64,000 nucleotides of DNA from JADFDG01 sp965232985 (GTDB lineage Bacteria > Pseudomonadota > Gammaproteobacteria > Pseudomonadales > JADFDG01). The DNA lies in contig CBDDRC010000013.1 in assembly GCA_965232985.1 (NCBI GenBank), forward strand, positions 62,001 through 126,000, written 5' to 3'. Under the pieces are notes generated by a model. It was not told the DNA's origin. It saw nothing but the letters and a program-made list of their open reading frames with translations, and ran no database searches. This document shows, piece by piece, positions 1 through 8,429 of this stretch. Position 1 is the stretch's first letter; the number at the start of each line of letters is the position of its first letter. A program made the position numbers and the translations under genes.

Positions 1-70
1 CAGTGGCGGCATGCACAAGGATGTCCCGGTCGAACCGGTGACCATCAACAAAGCCGAAGTGATCGCCTGA
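1..70 (+). CDS. C-terminal end of a cyclophilin-type peptidyl-prolyl isomerase (partial)
   Basis: Only the last 22 codons are inside the window, ending in TGA at 68-70. The visible residues contain HKDVPVEPVTI followed by AEVIA, which resembles the C-terminal strand of bacterial cyclophilins of the PpiA/PpiB type. The next gene, 22 bp downstream on the same strand, is a complete cyclophilin, so this looks like a tandem pair. A periplasmic PpiA-type partner is the usual companion of cytosolic PpiB, but the signal peptide would lie outside the window, so location is inferred only. Confidence 0.6.
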   Translation, partial: SGGMHKDVPVEPVTINKAEVIA

Positions 71-92
71 CTACGAACCGGGAACACACACG

Positions 93-650
93 ATGAAAAC
101 CCTGCTGATTCTCCTTGTCACCAGCTTCGGCAACATCACTGTCGAGCTGGATGGCGCGAAAGCACCGCAATCCGTCGATAACTTCGTCAAGTATGTGAAC
201 GAAGGCCACTATAACGGCACCATATTCCACCGCGTGATCGACGGCTTCATGATTCAGGGCGGCGGCTTCACCCCGACCATGCAGCAGAAGCCGACCCGCG
301 CACCGATCAGGAACGAAGCCGACAACGGTTTGAAGAATGAGCGCGGCACCCTCGCCATGGCCCGCACTAACGATCCGCACTCGGCAACGGCGCAGTTCTT
401 CATCAATACCGTCGACAACCGTTTCCTCGACCATACCGGCAAGACACCGGGCGGCTGGGGCTATACCGTGTTCGGCCACGTGGTCGAAGGCATGGACGTG
501 GTCGACAAAATCGCGAAAGTACCTACAGGCATGCAGGACATGCCAAACGAAATCGTGCTGATCAAGGAAGCGCGGCTGCTCAACATGACCGAGAAAAACA
601 AGAAAATACCTGCGCAGTCAGTGACCCCCGATGTGAAAGAAAAACTCTGA
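93..650 (+). CDS. ppiB: Peptidyl-prolyl cis-trans isomerase, cyclophilin PpiB type
   Basis: A 185-residue cyclophilin that catalyses cis-trans isomerisation of Xaa-Pro bonds. The family core is clear: FHRVIDGFMIQGGG (about residues 45-58, with the catalytic Arg), GTLAMART, ATAQFFIN and GWGYTVFGHVVEGMDVVD. Two oddities are visible. The protein starts with a short hydrophobic run (MKTLLILLV) before the usual first strand, too short to be a convincing signal peptide. It also carries a roughly 20-residue polar, lysine-rich C-terminal tail absent from E. coli PpiB (164 aa). The stop TGA shares one base with the ATG of lpxH, so the two are translationally coupled, as ppiB-lpxH is in many Gammaproteobacteria. 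Confidence 0.93.
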   Translation: MKTLLILLVTSFGNITVELDGAKAPQSVDNFVKYVNEGHYNGTIFHRVIDGFMIQGGGFTPTMQQKPTRAPIRNEADNGLKNERGTLAMARTNDPHSATAQFFINTVDNRFLDHTGKTPGGWGYTVFGHVVEGMDVVDKIAKVPTGMQDMPNEIVLIKEARLLNMTEKNKKIPAQSVTPDVKEKL

Positions 651-1378
651 TGCAGGACACGCTGTTCATCTCCGACCTGCACCTCGACGAGGAGCAACCC
701 GCCATCGCCGATGGCTTGCTCGCCTTCCTCAGCCGCGAGGCGGCGCACGCCCACACCCTGTATGTGCTGGGCGACCTGTTCGAGACCTGGATCGGAGATG
801 ACAACGAAACGCTGTTCAATACCCGCATCGCGGCCGCATTTCGCGCCTTTACGGATGCCGGCCGGGCGCTGTATTTCATGCATGGCAACCGCGATTTCAT
901 GCTGGGCGAAGCATTCGCCGCGCGCTGCGGCGGCACGCTGATCGGCGAAAACACCCTCATGGACCTGCACGGCACCCGCACACTGCTGCTGCACGGCGAC
1001 AGCCTGTGCACCGACGACCACGACTACCAGAAATTCCGCACCATGGTCCGCGCGCCGCAGTGGCAGGAGAATATCCTCCGTCTGCCGCTGCCGGCGCGGC
1101 TGGCGCTGGCCGCGAAAATGCGAGGCGAATCGAAAACGCACAATGCCAACAAGGCCGAAAACATTATGGACGTGAATGAGCAGGCGGTCGCTGCCACGCT
1201 GCGCGCACATCATGCCGAGGCGATCCTGCACGGCCATACCCACCGGCCGGCAGTACACCGCGTCGAACTCGGCGAGCGCACGGCCACCCGCTACGTACTG
1301 GGTGATTGGCACGCTGGAAAAGCCTGGTGCATCCGCGCCAACAGCAGCGGCATTCACCTGGAATCGTTCACGCCCTGA
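650..1378 (+). CDS. lpxH: UDP-2,3-diacylglucosamine diphosphatase LpxH
   Basis: 242 residues. This calcineurin-like metallophosphoesterase hydrolyses UDP-2,3-diacylglucosamine to lipid X and UMP at the inner face of the cytoplasmic membrane (lipid A pathway). All family metal ligands are visible in order: DLH (D9, H11), GDLFE (D42), GNRD (N80), HGD (H115) and GHTH (H196, H198). Length is normal for LpxH (about 240). It overlaps ppiB by one base and is convergent with miaE, whose stop lies 26 bp further on. Together with the LpxL-type acyltransferase at 2154 it forms a small lipid A neighbourhood. Confidence 0.96.
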   Translation: MQDTLFISDLHLDEEQPAIADGLLAFLSREAAHAHTLYVLGDLFETWIGDDNETLFNTRIAAAFRAFTDAGRALYFMHGNRDFMLGEAFAARCGGTLIGENTLMDLHGTRTLLLHGDSLCTDDHDYQKFRTMVRAPQWQENILRLPLPARLALAAKMRGESKTHNANKAENIMDVNEQAVAATLRAHHAEAILHGHTHRPAVHRVELGERTATRYVLGDWHAGKAWCIRANSSGIHLESFTP

Positions 1379-1404
1379 AAACCGTCGCGCTGCTCGCCTG
1401 GCGA

Positions 1405-2016
1405 TCAGGGCAGCGCCGCCGGCACACCGCTGTGAAAGCGGAACTCCGTATCCGGGCTTTCAATGAGTTCACGTTCGATTTGCCGAAACAACGCGATACG
1501 CGCGTCGATCGGTACTGCGGCATAACGCAGCGCCAAATCGAGATAATCCGTGTAGTGACGCTCTTCGCTGCGCAGCAGGAAGCGGTAGTAGCGCGCGAGA
1601 TCCGTGTCAAGAAACGGGGCCAGCGCCGCAAACCGCTCGCAGGAGCGCGCTTCGATGAAAGCGCCGACGATAAGCGTATCCACCAGCCTTGCCGGCTCTT
1701 CGTTGCTCATATGCCGGCGCAGCCCGCTCGCATAGCGCGCCGCCGACAGCGGCCGATACGCAATGCCACGCTGCTGCATGATTGCCGCCACCTGCTCGAA
1801 GTGCAGCAGCTCCTCGCGCGCCAACTGGCCAAGCGGGGCAATCAGTTCCGTTTTGTCGGCATGGCGAAACAGCAGGTTCAGCGCTGTGGAAGCCGCCTTT
1901 TTCTCGCAATTGGCGTGGTCGATCAGCAGGATGTCGAGGTTGGCAACGGCTGCGTCGATCCAGCCTTGCGGCGTGGGGCAGCCGACAAACGCGGCGCAAG
2001 ACAGGTGAGCAGCCAT
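1405..2016 (-). CDS. miaE: tRNA 2-methylthio-N6-isopentenyladenosine hydroxylase MiaE
   Basis: A ferritin-like diiron monooxygenase that hydroxylates the isopentenyl group of ms2i6A37 in tRNA. From the ATG at 2016 it is 203 residues; the frame stays open upstream to 2112, but that extension is Arg-rich and unlike the family, whose members begin close to a PTPxxWID-type segment as here (CPTPQGWID). Diiron-type motifs are visible: REELLHFEQV, IEARSCERF and SEERHYTDYL supply the Glu/His ligands expected of the four-helix bundle. Divergent from the acyltransferase at 2154 and convergent with lpxH. MiaE has a patchy distribution, so it is a useful taxonomic marker. Confidence 0.9.
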   Translation of the reverse strand: MAAHLSCAAFVGCPTPQGWIDAAVANLDILLIDHANCEKKAASTALNLLFRHADKTELIAPLGQLAREELLHFEQVAAIMQQRGIAYRPLSAARYASGLRRHMSNEEPARLVDTLIVGAFIEARSCERFAALAPFLDTDLARYYRFLLRSEERHYTDYLDLALRYAAVPIDARIALFRQIERELIESPDTEFRFHSGVPAALP

Positions 2017-2153
2017 TAGCAAATACAGTACCGGGATTGGAGTGGCATGGCATAAAGGGCGGTGATTATAGACCCGTCGCCGGCATCCCCGGCGCTCGTC
2101 TACACTGGCCACGCCCTTAATCTGTTGCCAATCTCACGAATCATCCGGCTACC

Positions 2154-3065
2154 GTGAACGATAAAACCCCTTCCCGCACCAAACGCCTGCTCGCCGTCGC
2201 TTTCGTGCGCCTCTTCGCGTTTATGCCGCTGTGGCTTGCCCATGCCATTGGTGCCGCACTCGGCCTGCTGGCGGGTTACCTGCCGACGCGTGAACGCGCC
2301 ACGGCCGCCACCAACATCGCCCTGTGCTTTCGCGAACAGGACGCCGCCTGGCAAAAGCGCCTGTTGCATCGCCACTACATTGAAACCGGCAAGGCCTTCG
2401 CCGAAACCTGCGGCATCTGGACGCGCCCTGGCGAGGTATATCTGGCGAAGGTGCGCCATGTGGTCGGCCACGAGCTGCTGAAAGCAGCGCGCGCATCCGG
2501 CGACGGCGTGCTGCTGCTCGTGCCTCACTTGGGCAACTGGGAAATTGCCGCGAACTGGTGCACCAGCCGTTTTCCGGTCACCGGGCTGTACCGCCCGGGC
2601 AAATACCCCGAAATCGATGCGCTGATGCGCAGCGGCCGCGAACAATATCAGGGCACCGCCGTGCCAACCGACGCCGCCGGCGTGCGCGCCATGGTAAAGA
2701 CGCTGGCCGCCGGCGGCGCGCTGTTCATTCTGCCGGACCACGAGCCCGACCATACGGGCGGTGAATTCGCGCCATTGTTTGGCTTGCCGGCACTCACCGG
2801 CACGCTCACCTCGAAACTGGTGAACGGCCGCCGGCCAATCCGCACCCTGCTGCTGTACGCCCGCCGACTGCCCTGGGCCGCTGGCTGGGAGCTGGTGTTC
2901 CGCGAAGCTGATCCGCAATTGCGCCATGCGGATCTCGCCATCTCGCTCACCGCACTCAACCGCTCCGTCGAAGCGCTGATCCGCGAGTGCCCTGCGCAAT
3001 ACCAGTGGACCTACAAACGCTTCAAACGTTTTCCGCCGGGCGGCCGGAAGGTCTACACACGCTAG
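2154..3065 (+). CDS. Lipid A biosynthesis acyltransferase, LpxL/HtrB family
   Basis: 303 residues from a GTG start at 2154. Family members add secondary acyl chains from acyl-ACP to Kdo-lipid A at the inner membrane. The catalytic HX4E motif is present (H125-LGNW-E130). A hydrophobic N-terminal segment (about residues 12-40, LLAVAFVRLFAFMPLWLA) would anchor it to the membrane, and the C-terminal QYQWTYKRFKRFP signature is typical of the family. LpxL, LpxM and LpxP cannot be told apart from sequence inspection, so no symbol is given. It is divergent from miaE, with 137 bp between the two starts holding both promoters. Confidence 0.9.
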   Translation: MNDKTPSRTKRLLAVAFVRLFAFMPLWLAHAIGAALGLLAGYLPTRERATAATNIALCFREQDAAWQKRLLHRHYIETGKAFAETCGIWTRPGEVYLAKVRHVVGHELLKAARASGDGVLLLVPHLGNWEIAANWCTSRFPVTGLYRPGKYPEIDALMRSGREQYQGTAVPTDAAGVRAMVKTLAAGGALFILPDHEPDHTGGEFAPLFGLPALTGTLTSKLVNGRRPIRTLLLYARRLPWAAGWELVFREADPQLRHADLAISLTALNRSVEALIRECPAQYQWTYKRFKRFPPGGRKVYTR

Positions 3066-3154
3066 CGGCAACAACAGGGGGATGCGGAACAGCGCGACCA
3101 CCCAACCTATGGCTGGTATCACCGAGATTTATGGCGCCACTGCCCGATGATTCC

Positions 3155-3183
3155 TTAACCAAATGCCCCCGTTCCGCTAGAAT
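3155..3183 (+). promoter_or_regulatory. Sigma70-type promoter of acnB
   Basis: TTAACC at 3155-3160 and TAGAAT at 3178-3183 are separated by 17 bp, a good match to the sigma70 consensus. The predicted start of transcription, near 3190, lies 26 bp before the GTG start of acnB chosen here. That leaves a short leader carrying the GGGGA ribosome-binding site, whereas the upstream ATG at 3195 would be almost leaderless. Confidence 0.55.
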
Positions 3184-3215
3184 CCACGCCCTCTATGCCT
3201 ACCGGGGATACCACC

Positions 3216-5819
3216 GTGCTCGAAGCCTATCGCCAACACGTTGCTGAACGCGCTGCCCTCGGCATTCCGCCCAAGGCGCTCGATGAGAAACAGGTCGCCG
3301 CACTCGTTGAATTGCTGAAAAATCCGCCAAAGGGCGAAGAGCAGTTTCTGGTCGATCTCCTGTCCCACCGCGTGCCGCCCGGCGTCGATGCCGCCGCCTA
3401 CGTGAAAGCGGCATTCCTCGCCGACATCACCAAAGGCAAGGCGAAAAGCCCGCTGATCGACCGCAAACTGGCCACAAAACTGCTCGGCACGATGATCGGT
3501 GGTTATAACGTCCACCCGCTGATTGAGCTGATTGACGATGCCGAAGTGGGCGACATCGCCACCTCAGCACTCACCAAAACCCTGCTGATTTTCGACAACT
3601 TCCACGACGTGGAAGAGAAAGCAAAAACCAGCAAGAACGCCGCGCAGATCCTCAAGAGCTGGGCCGATGCCGAATGGTTCACCTCGCGCCCGGAAGTGCC
3701 GAAGAAGATCACCATTACCGTCTTCAAGGTAACTGGCGAAACCAACACCGACGACCTCTCCCCGGCGCAGGACGCCTGGAGCCGCCCGGACATGCCGCTA
3801 CATGCACTCGCCATGTTGAAAAATGCGCGCGATGGCATCACCCCGGACAAGCCGGGCACTGTTGGCCCGATCAAACAGATGGAAGCACTGAAGGCGAAAG
3901 GCCATATCGTTGCTTACGTGGGTGACGTAGTCGGCACCGGCTCCAGCCGCAAATCCGCCACCAACTCAGTGTTGTGGTTTACCGGCGACGACATTCCGTT
4001 TGTACCGAACAAGCGCGACGGCGGCATCTGCATCGGCTCGAAAATTGCGCCGATTTTCTACAACACAATGGAAGATGCCGGCGCCCTGCCATTCGAGTGC
4101 GACGTGGCAAACCTGAATATGGGCGACGTCGTTGACGTGTACCCGTATGAAGGCAAGATCACCAAACACGACACCCAGGATGTTGTCGCGACGTTCGCCC
4201 TGAAAACCGACGTACTGCTCGACGAAGTGCGCGCCGGTGGCCGTATCAATTTGATGATCGGCCGTGGCCTCACCACCCGGGCGCGTGAATCACTGAAGAT
4301 GCCGGCCGCCACCACGTTCCGCAACGTGGTGCAGCCGAAAGACACCGGCAAGGGTTATACGCTGGCGCAAAAAATGGTCGGCAAGGCGTGCAACGTCAAA
4401 GGCGTTCGACCAGGCACCTACTGTGAACCGCGTATGACCACCGTGGGCTCGCAGGACACCACCGGGCCGATGACGCGCGATGAACTGAAAGACCTCGCCT
4501 GCCTCGGCTTTTCTGCTGATCTGGTGATGCAGTCGTTCTGCCACACCGCCGCGTATCCAAAACCGGTCGATGTGCAAACGCACCACACGCTGCCGGATTT
4601 CATCATGAATCGCGGCGGCGTCAGCTTGCGGCCGGGCGACGGCATCATCCACTCCTGGTTGAACCGCATGCTGCTGCCGGACACCGTCGGCACCGGCGGC
4701 GACTCGCATACGCGCTTCCCGCTCGGGATTTCCTTCCCGGCCGGCTCCGGCCTGGTGGCATTTGCTGCCGCGACCGGCGTGATGCCGCTGGATATGCCGG
4801 AATCCGTGCTCGTGCGTTTCAAGGGCAAGATGCAGCCGGGTATTACCCTGCGCGATCTGGTGCACGCAATTCCGTACGTGGCGATCCAAAAAGGCGATCT
4901 CACCCTCGAGAAGAAAGGCAAAAAGAACGTTTTCAATGGCCGCATTCTGGAAATTGAAGGCCTGGAAACACTGACCGTGGAACAGGCATTTGAACTCTCC
5001 GACGCCTCTGCCGAGCGTTCCGCCGCCGGCTGCACCATTTCGCTGTCTGAAGCGAGCGTGAAGGAATACCTCACCTCCAACATCACCATGTTGAAGTGGA
5101 TGATCAGCCAGGGTTATGGCGACGTGCGCACGATTTCGCGCCGCATTGAAGCGATGCAGCAGTGGCTGGCCAAACCGGAACTGATGCGCGCCGACAAGGA
5201 CGCCGAGTACGCCGCCGTTTACGAGATTGATCTGGCCGACATCAAGGAGCCGATCCTGTGCTGCCCGAATGACCCGGACGATGCAAAACCGCTCTCGCAG
5301 GTGGCCGGCGAAAAAATTGACGAGGTGTTTATTGGTTCATGCATGACCAATATCGGCCACTTCCGCGCCGCCGGCAAACTGCTGGAGAAAGTGGAAGGCG
5401 GTTCGCTCAGCACCCGCCTCTGGCTCGCGCCGCCGACCAAGATGGACGAACACCAGTTGATGGAAGAGGGTTACTACAACATCTACGGCCGCGCCGGTGC
5501 GCGCACCGAGATGCCGGGCTGCTCGCTGTGCATGGGCAACCAGGCGCGCGTGGCGCCGAACAGCACCTGCGTTTCCACATCTACTCGCAACTTCCCGAAC
5601 CGTCTCGGCCAGGGTGCGAATGTTTATTTGGCTTCTGCGGAACTCGCGTCTGTTGCGGCGGTGATGGGCAAACTGCCCACCGTGGCTGAGTACATGGTGT
5701 ATGCGAAGCAGATCGACTCGATGTCCACCGACATCTACCGCTACCTGAACTTTGACCGCATAGGCGAATACACCGAGCCTGCGGGCAAGGTGAAGATCGT
5801 GGTGGGGCAGGCGCAGTAA
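3216..5819 (+). CDS. acnB: Bifunctional aconitate hydratase 2 / 2-methylisocitrate dehydratase AcnB
   Basis: A 4Fe-4S enzyme interconverting citrate and isocitrate in the TCA cycle, also acting in the methylcitrate cycle. The start is set at GTG 3216: it follows GGGGA by 7 bp, and the product then begins VLEAYRQHVAERAA, aligning with E. coli AcnB. With this start the cluster cysteines fall at C709 (GSCMTN), C769 and C772 (GCSLCMG), essentially the E. coli positions. An ATG seven codons upstream (3195) is in frame but less likely. Length is 867 aa, normal for AcnB. The region order is the AcnB one: HEAT-like N-terminal domain, swivel domain (VGDVVGTGSSRKSATNSVLW), then domains 1-3. The last ~350 bp and terminator are duplicated in decayed form at 8430-8846. 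Confidence 0.97.
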   Translation: MLEAYRQHVAERAALGIPPKALDEKQVAALVELLKNPPKGEEQFLVDLLSHRVPPGVDAAAYVKAAFLADITKGKAKSPLIDRKLATKLLGTMIGGYNVHPLIELIDDAEVGDIATSALTKTLLIFDNFHDVEEKAKTSKNAAQILKSWADAEWFTSRPEVPKKITITVFKVTGETNTDDLSPAQDAWSRPDMPLHALAMLKNARDGITPDKPGTVGPIKQMEALKAKGHIVAYVGDVVGTGSSRKSATNSVLWFTGDDIPFVPNKRDGGICIGSKIAPIFYNTMEDAGALPFECDVANLNMGDVVDVYPYEGKITKHDTQDVVATFALKTDVLLDEVRAGGRINLMIGRGLTTRARESLKMPAATTFRNVVQPKDTGKGYTLAQKMVGKACNVKGVRPGTYCEPRMTTVGSQDTTGPMTRDELKDLACLGFSADLVMQSFCHTAAYPKPVDVQTHHTLPDFIMNRGGVSLRPGDGIIHSWLNRMLLPDTVGTGGDSHTRFPLGISFPAGSGLVAFAAATGVMPLDMPESVLVRFKGKMQPGITLRDLVHAIPYVAIQKGDLTLEKKGKKNVFNGRILEIEGLETLTVEQAFELSDASAERSAAGCTISLSEASVKEYLTSNITMLKWMISQGYGDVRTISRRIEAMQQWLAKPELMRADKDAEYAAVYEIDLADIKEPILCCPNDPDDAKPLSQVAGEKIDEVFIGSCMTNIGHFRAAGKLLEKVEGGSLSTRLWLAPPTKMDEHQLMEEGYYNIYGRAGARTEMPGCSLCMGNQARVAPNSTCVSTSTRNFPNRLGQGANVYLASAELASVAAVMGKLPTVAEYMVYAKQIDSMSTDIYRYLNFDRIGEYTEPAGKVKIVVGQAQ

Positions 5820-5847
5820 GCCAGCTGCTCAACTAGACGCTCTAAAG

Positions 5848-5875
5848 AAAAGGCCCGCGAAAGCGGGCCTTTTTG
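5848..5875 (+). terminator. Rho-independent terminator of acnB
   Basis: A GC-rich inverted repeat (AGGCCCGC, GAAA loop, GCGGGCCT) is followed directly by TTTTT, 30 bp after the acnB stop. A near copy of this terminator, with a different loop (TTCT), follows the acnB relic at 8815-8846. Confidence 0.9.
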
Positions 5876-5920
5876 TTGGTGCAACCGTACCTGCAACCAT
5901 CGCCCGCATGGTAATCCCCC

Positions 5921-6574
5921 CTAGTACTGTATCGCAGAACCACTCCCGGACTTGGTAGCAGGCGCATACGGACCATCCGGCAGGGATTGAACAGTCAACG
6001 CGTTGGCTTGCTGCGCCAACGGAATGTAGTTCGGCGCAGCCTTGGTAATTGCCGCATTAATCGCCATACCTATCAGATCCGCGATTGGATTACCGGAAGA
6101 GTTATTGTTTTGCGGCTGATAGACTATCACTCGTTTGTCATCCCAGAGGCTCTGGCCAGTTTCCCCATCCTTAATCTGGTAGGAAAAATCGACAGTAACC
6201 GTTGTGGTGAGCAACGCATACTTTGCGTCCCAACGATTGATGGTTACGTACAAGATTGCATCCGCGCCAAACAGTTCACCAAGGCGGGTCGGATCGGCAG
6301 CATGAACCATATCCGCATCATTCATGCCATCACGTTCCATCACCTCTTTCACGGCATTAACCGGAAATACGTAATAGCCCTTTGATGCAAGCGGCTTGGA
6401 TATGGTCGCCAAGAAGTAACTCGGCGCATCAACATCCAGAGTCTTGTTGACAACAGGAACTACCAGAATGGACTTCGGGTGCGCCTGGATAAATGCGCTC
6501 AAATCCTTCTTCGGCGCTTGAACGCAACCAGCAAGAAGAACCGGCAGAAATAGCGCTACCAACAACCGATTCAT
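5921..6574 (-). CDS. DUF799 / GNA1162-family lipoprotein
   Basis: 217 residues with a lipoprotein signal (LLAGC, lipidated Cys17), so predicted to be periplasmic and membrane-anchored. The body matches the DUF799 (GNA1162) family in layout: an early SILVVPVVNKT strand, then GADAILYVTINRW, and a Ser/Gly-rich C-terminus. The family is known as the partner of a DUF4810 lipoprotein and a CsgG-like lipoprotein; those two genes lie directly upstream here. The start overlaps the DUF4810 stop by 4 bp, so the genes are translationally coupled. The function of the trio is not established; a role in outer membrane export or envelope assembly is inferred from CsgG. Confidence 0.85.
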   Translation of the reverse strand: MNRLLVALFLPVLLAGCVQAPKKDLSAFIQAHPKSILVVPVVNKTLDVDAPSYFLATISKPLASKGYYVFPVNAVKEVMERDGMNDADMVHAADPTRLGELFGADAILYVTINRWDAKYALLTTTVTVDFSYQIKDGETGQSLWDDKRVIVYQPQNNNSSGNPIADLIGMAINAAITKAAPNYIPLAQQANALTVQSLPDGPYAPATKSGSGSAIQY

Positions 6575-6930
6575 TTCGCCTCCGACGGGTTCGCTTGTGC
6601 CTGCTGTGCGTCCTTCAGCAGGACCTGCATGAATATCCTGGACTCAGGCCACTTCGCCTGTTCCTTATCGAAGTACCTCACGGCATCCGCATTCTTTCCG
6701 GCGCTAAGCAGGAAATATCCGTATTCCGCATACAGGCCCGGCGGCACCTTTCCATTTTTTTCCGCTTTAGTCAGGCCTTCTGCAAGCGACTCTACGAATT
6801 TATCCTGCGATGCGGGCGCCTTATAGTAACCATAGAGGCCACCTTCATAACTTCCCCAATCATAAAGCTGGGCTGGAGCACAGCCAGCCAAGGCCAAAAA
6901 AACCACTGCCAGCACCAAGTTCCCTTTCAT
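6571..6930 (-). CDS. DUF4810-family lipoprotein
   Basis: 119 residues with a clear lipoprotein signal (ALAGC, Cys17). The mature part (LYDWGSYEGGLYGYYKAP, then a TPR-like helical region, YGYFLLSAGKNADAVRYFDKE) is characteristic of DUF4810 proteins, which occur with CsgG-like and DUF799 lipoproteins. It is the third gene of a four-gene lipoprotein operon running from 8201 to 5921 on the minus strand: 3 bp after the preceding PEGA-like gene and 4 bp overlap with the next. No catalytic motif is visible; it is probably a structural or adaptor subunit. Confidence 0.85.
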   Translation of the reverse strand: MKGNLVLAVVFLALAGCAPAQLYDWGSYEGGLYGYYKAPASQDKFVESLAEGLTKAEKNGKVPPGLYAEYGYFLLSAGKNADAVRYFDKEQAKWPESRIFMQVLLKDAQQAQANPSEAK

Positions 6931-6933
6931 GGG

Positions 6934-7242
6934 TTATTTTCCTTCTACCTTAAAGACCTTGAACATACCGCCGGAGAGAAATACCTTCTCTTCCATCAGG
7001 ATCATACCGCCTTTTTCAACCCGAACGACGTGCGTGCCCGGCTGCAGCCGTACCGCCCGCTTGGTGGGCGCATATTCAGACGCTGCGCCAATCACGAGGC
7101 CATCAACCAGCAATGAACTGCCCTCCGGGGCGCCCTCAACCGAAACAGTGGGACGATCATCAACAACCTGCGTCTGTGTAGTCGGATAAACACAGGCCCC
7201 CAATACGAGAGCAAGAGTCACCACGAAAATTCGCTTCATCAT
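6934..7242 (-). CDS. Small PEGA-like lipoprotein of the CsgG operon
   Basis: 102 residues (or 101 from the second Met) with a lipoprotein signal (VLGAC, Cys17). The mature domain reads like a PEGA or carboxypeptidase-regulatory-type beta fold: VSVEGAPEGSSLLVDGLVIG, then LQPGTHVVRVEKGG, the short strand-turn pattern of PEGA. It sits between csgG and the DUF4810 gene and its start shares one base with the csgG stop (TAATG), so it is clearly part of the operon. It is an extra lipoprotein beside the usual trio. No more specific function can be assigned. Confidence 0.7.
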   Translation of the reverse strand: MMKRIFVVTLALVLGACVYPTTQTQVVDDRPTVSVEGAPEGSSLLVDGLVIGAASEYAPTKRAVRLQPGTHVVRVEKGGMILMEEKVFLSGGMFKVFKVEGK

Positions 7243-8201
7243 TACTCATTCTCCCCGACAAAAAGTTCCTGCACCTTGCCTTGGGCGTTGCCACTCACAA
7301 GATCAGTAATGCTTCCTTCATTCGTATCGTTGTCCCCGAAAAACGAGACAATCTTGAGGACGCCAAGTTTCTCCGGCGGCAACTCGATAACGAAGCCGGT
7401 CTGCTGGGACTTCATGGCCTGGCCGTGACGATAGACCGCCAGAGAATCGCCGACCTTCAAACCCTGACGGGATCCTCCGCTGATAAAGACCTTGGCACCC
7501 TGGACATCAAGAATATCCGTGCGCCACTTCTGCTCTTTAAGCTTTTTGATCAGCACATTTTGCACGTCACTAATCGCAGCGGCGATGGCGCGGTCGTTAA
7601 GCGTCTGGTCATAGTCGGCTGTGCTGCCGTACCCGGCGACACTGCCGGTCTCGGTCGTTGCTTCACCCGCGCCGGTAGCCGAGAAGAAAACATGGCCCGT
7701 TTTCGGATCGACAAGCCTCAGTTCTACCTTGGCCCGCGCTACCTGCATCTTGGTCTGGCTCAGGAAACCTTCCTTGCCGACAGCCTGACGCCCGAACTCG
7801 GTGATCGAACCGAGCACTAGCGCATCAACGCCAATGAGATTGCCCGGCCCGCTGATCGCCTGCTCCTTTTCGAGCTTCATGATATCTGGACGCTCAAACA
7901 CCATGAACTGACCGGATTCAACCATCCGCGTAGCCAGCATGTCGGACGCCTGTTTGCCGAGCGGATCTTCATCGCCATCGCGAAGAAAGGATTTCCCGTA
8001 TCGGGTTTCATTAGAAAAACGACCAATGGCAATTTTTCTTTTGAGTACCTTCTGCTGGGGCTGAGCGATCGCCTCTTGTGCCTTTACCTGCTGCGCCACC
8101 GAAACAGGCGCATCGACAACCGCTGGCTTTTGCGTCGTAGTGGCGCACGCAGTCAGCATCACACCCGCAGCCAACGGCAGAACAAAACGGAAATACCTCA
8201 T
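7242..8201 (-). CDS. CsgG-family outer membrane lipoprotein
   Basis: 319 residues from ATG 8201, which has AGGAG at a good distance; the frame is open further upstream but without a plausible signal. Lipobox LTAC gives lipidated Cys19. The CsgG core is visible: KRKIAIGRFSNET, then ASDMLATRMVESGQFMVFER, GVDALVLGSITEFGRQ, ARAKVELRLVDPKTGHV and AIAAAISDVQNVLIKKL. CsgG in the curli system forms a nonameric outer membrane secretion pore; relatives such as HfaB serve other surface systems. No curli genes (csgA, B, D, E, F) are present, so a curli role is unlikely. It is the first gene of the four-lipoprotein operon. Confidence 0.88.
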   Translation of the reverse strand: MRYFRFVLPLAAGVMLTACATTTQKPAVVDAPVSVAQQVKAQEAIAQPQQKVLKRKIAIGRFSNETRYGKSFLRDGDEDPLGKQASDMLATRMVESGQFMVFERPDIMKLEKEQAISGPGNLIGVDALVLGSITEFGRQAVGKEGFLSQTKMQVARAKVELRLVDPKTGHVFFSATGAGEATTETGSVAGYGSTADYDQTLNDRAIAAAISDVQNVLIKKLKEQKWRTDILDVQGAKVFISGGSRQGLKVGDSLAVYRHGQAMKSQQTGFVIELPPEKLGVLKIVSFFGDNDTNEGSITDLVSGNAQGKVQELFVGENE

Positions 8202-8429
8202 AGAAACTCCTAGCTTTGAATTACTCGCAACGACGGACGACCGAAAGCTTCTCCAATAAGTGGGAACGCTCTCAAGTAAACAACATATGTGATTTGAAAG
8301 GCCAGTCGAGATGATCGACACGGAAACCAACGACGACCAACACCATACAACTCATCCCTTTGTATAAGTGTCCTACCCTACAGAGACCCGCGACGAAGCG
8401 CACGGCCAACAGACAAGTTAGCGACAGAA
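8202..8429. other. Upstream region of the CsgG operon
   Basis: Non-coding stretch between the csgG start and the recognisable acnB relic. It carries the AGGAG ribosome-binding site of csgG (minus strand, 8207-8211). I could not fix a convincing -35/-10 pair. Its right end merges into sequence that fades into acnB homology, so the boundary at about 8430 is approximate. Confidence 0.4.

Noticed and set aside
461..1357. Long open frame on the minus strand opposite ppiB and lpxH
   Set aside because: It is antisense to two well-supported genes, has no family features and a composition typical of shadow frames in high-GC DNA.
2100..3122. Long minus-strand open frame opposite the LpxL-type gene
   Set aside because: Antisense to a gene with a complete HX4E motif; no recognisable domain.
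7242..8201. Curli secretion system
   Set aside because: A CsgG-like protein is present but no csgA/B/E/F genes; the DUF4810/DUF799 partners define a different system.
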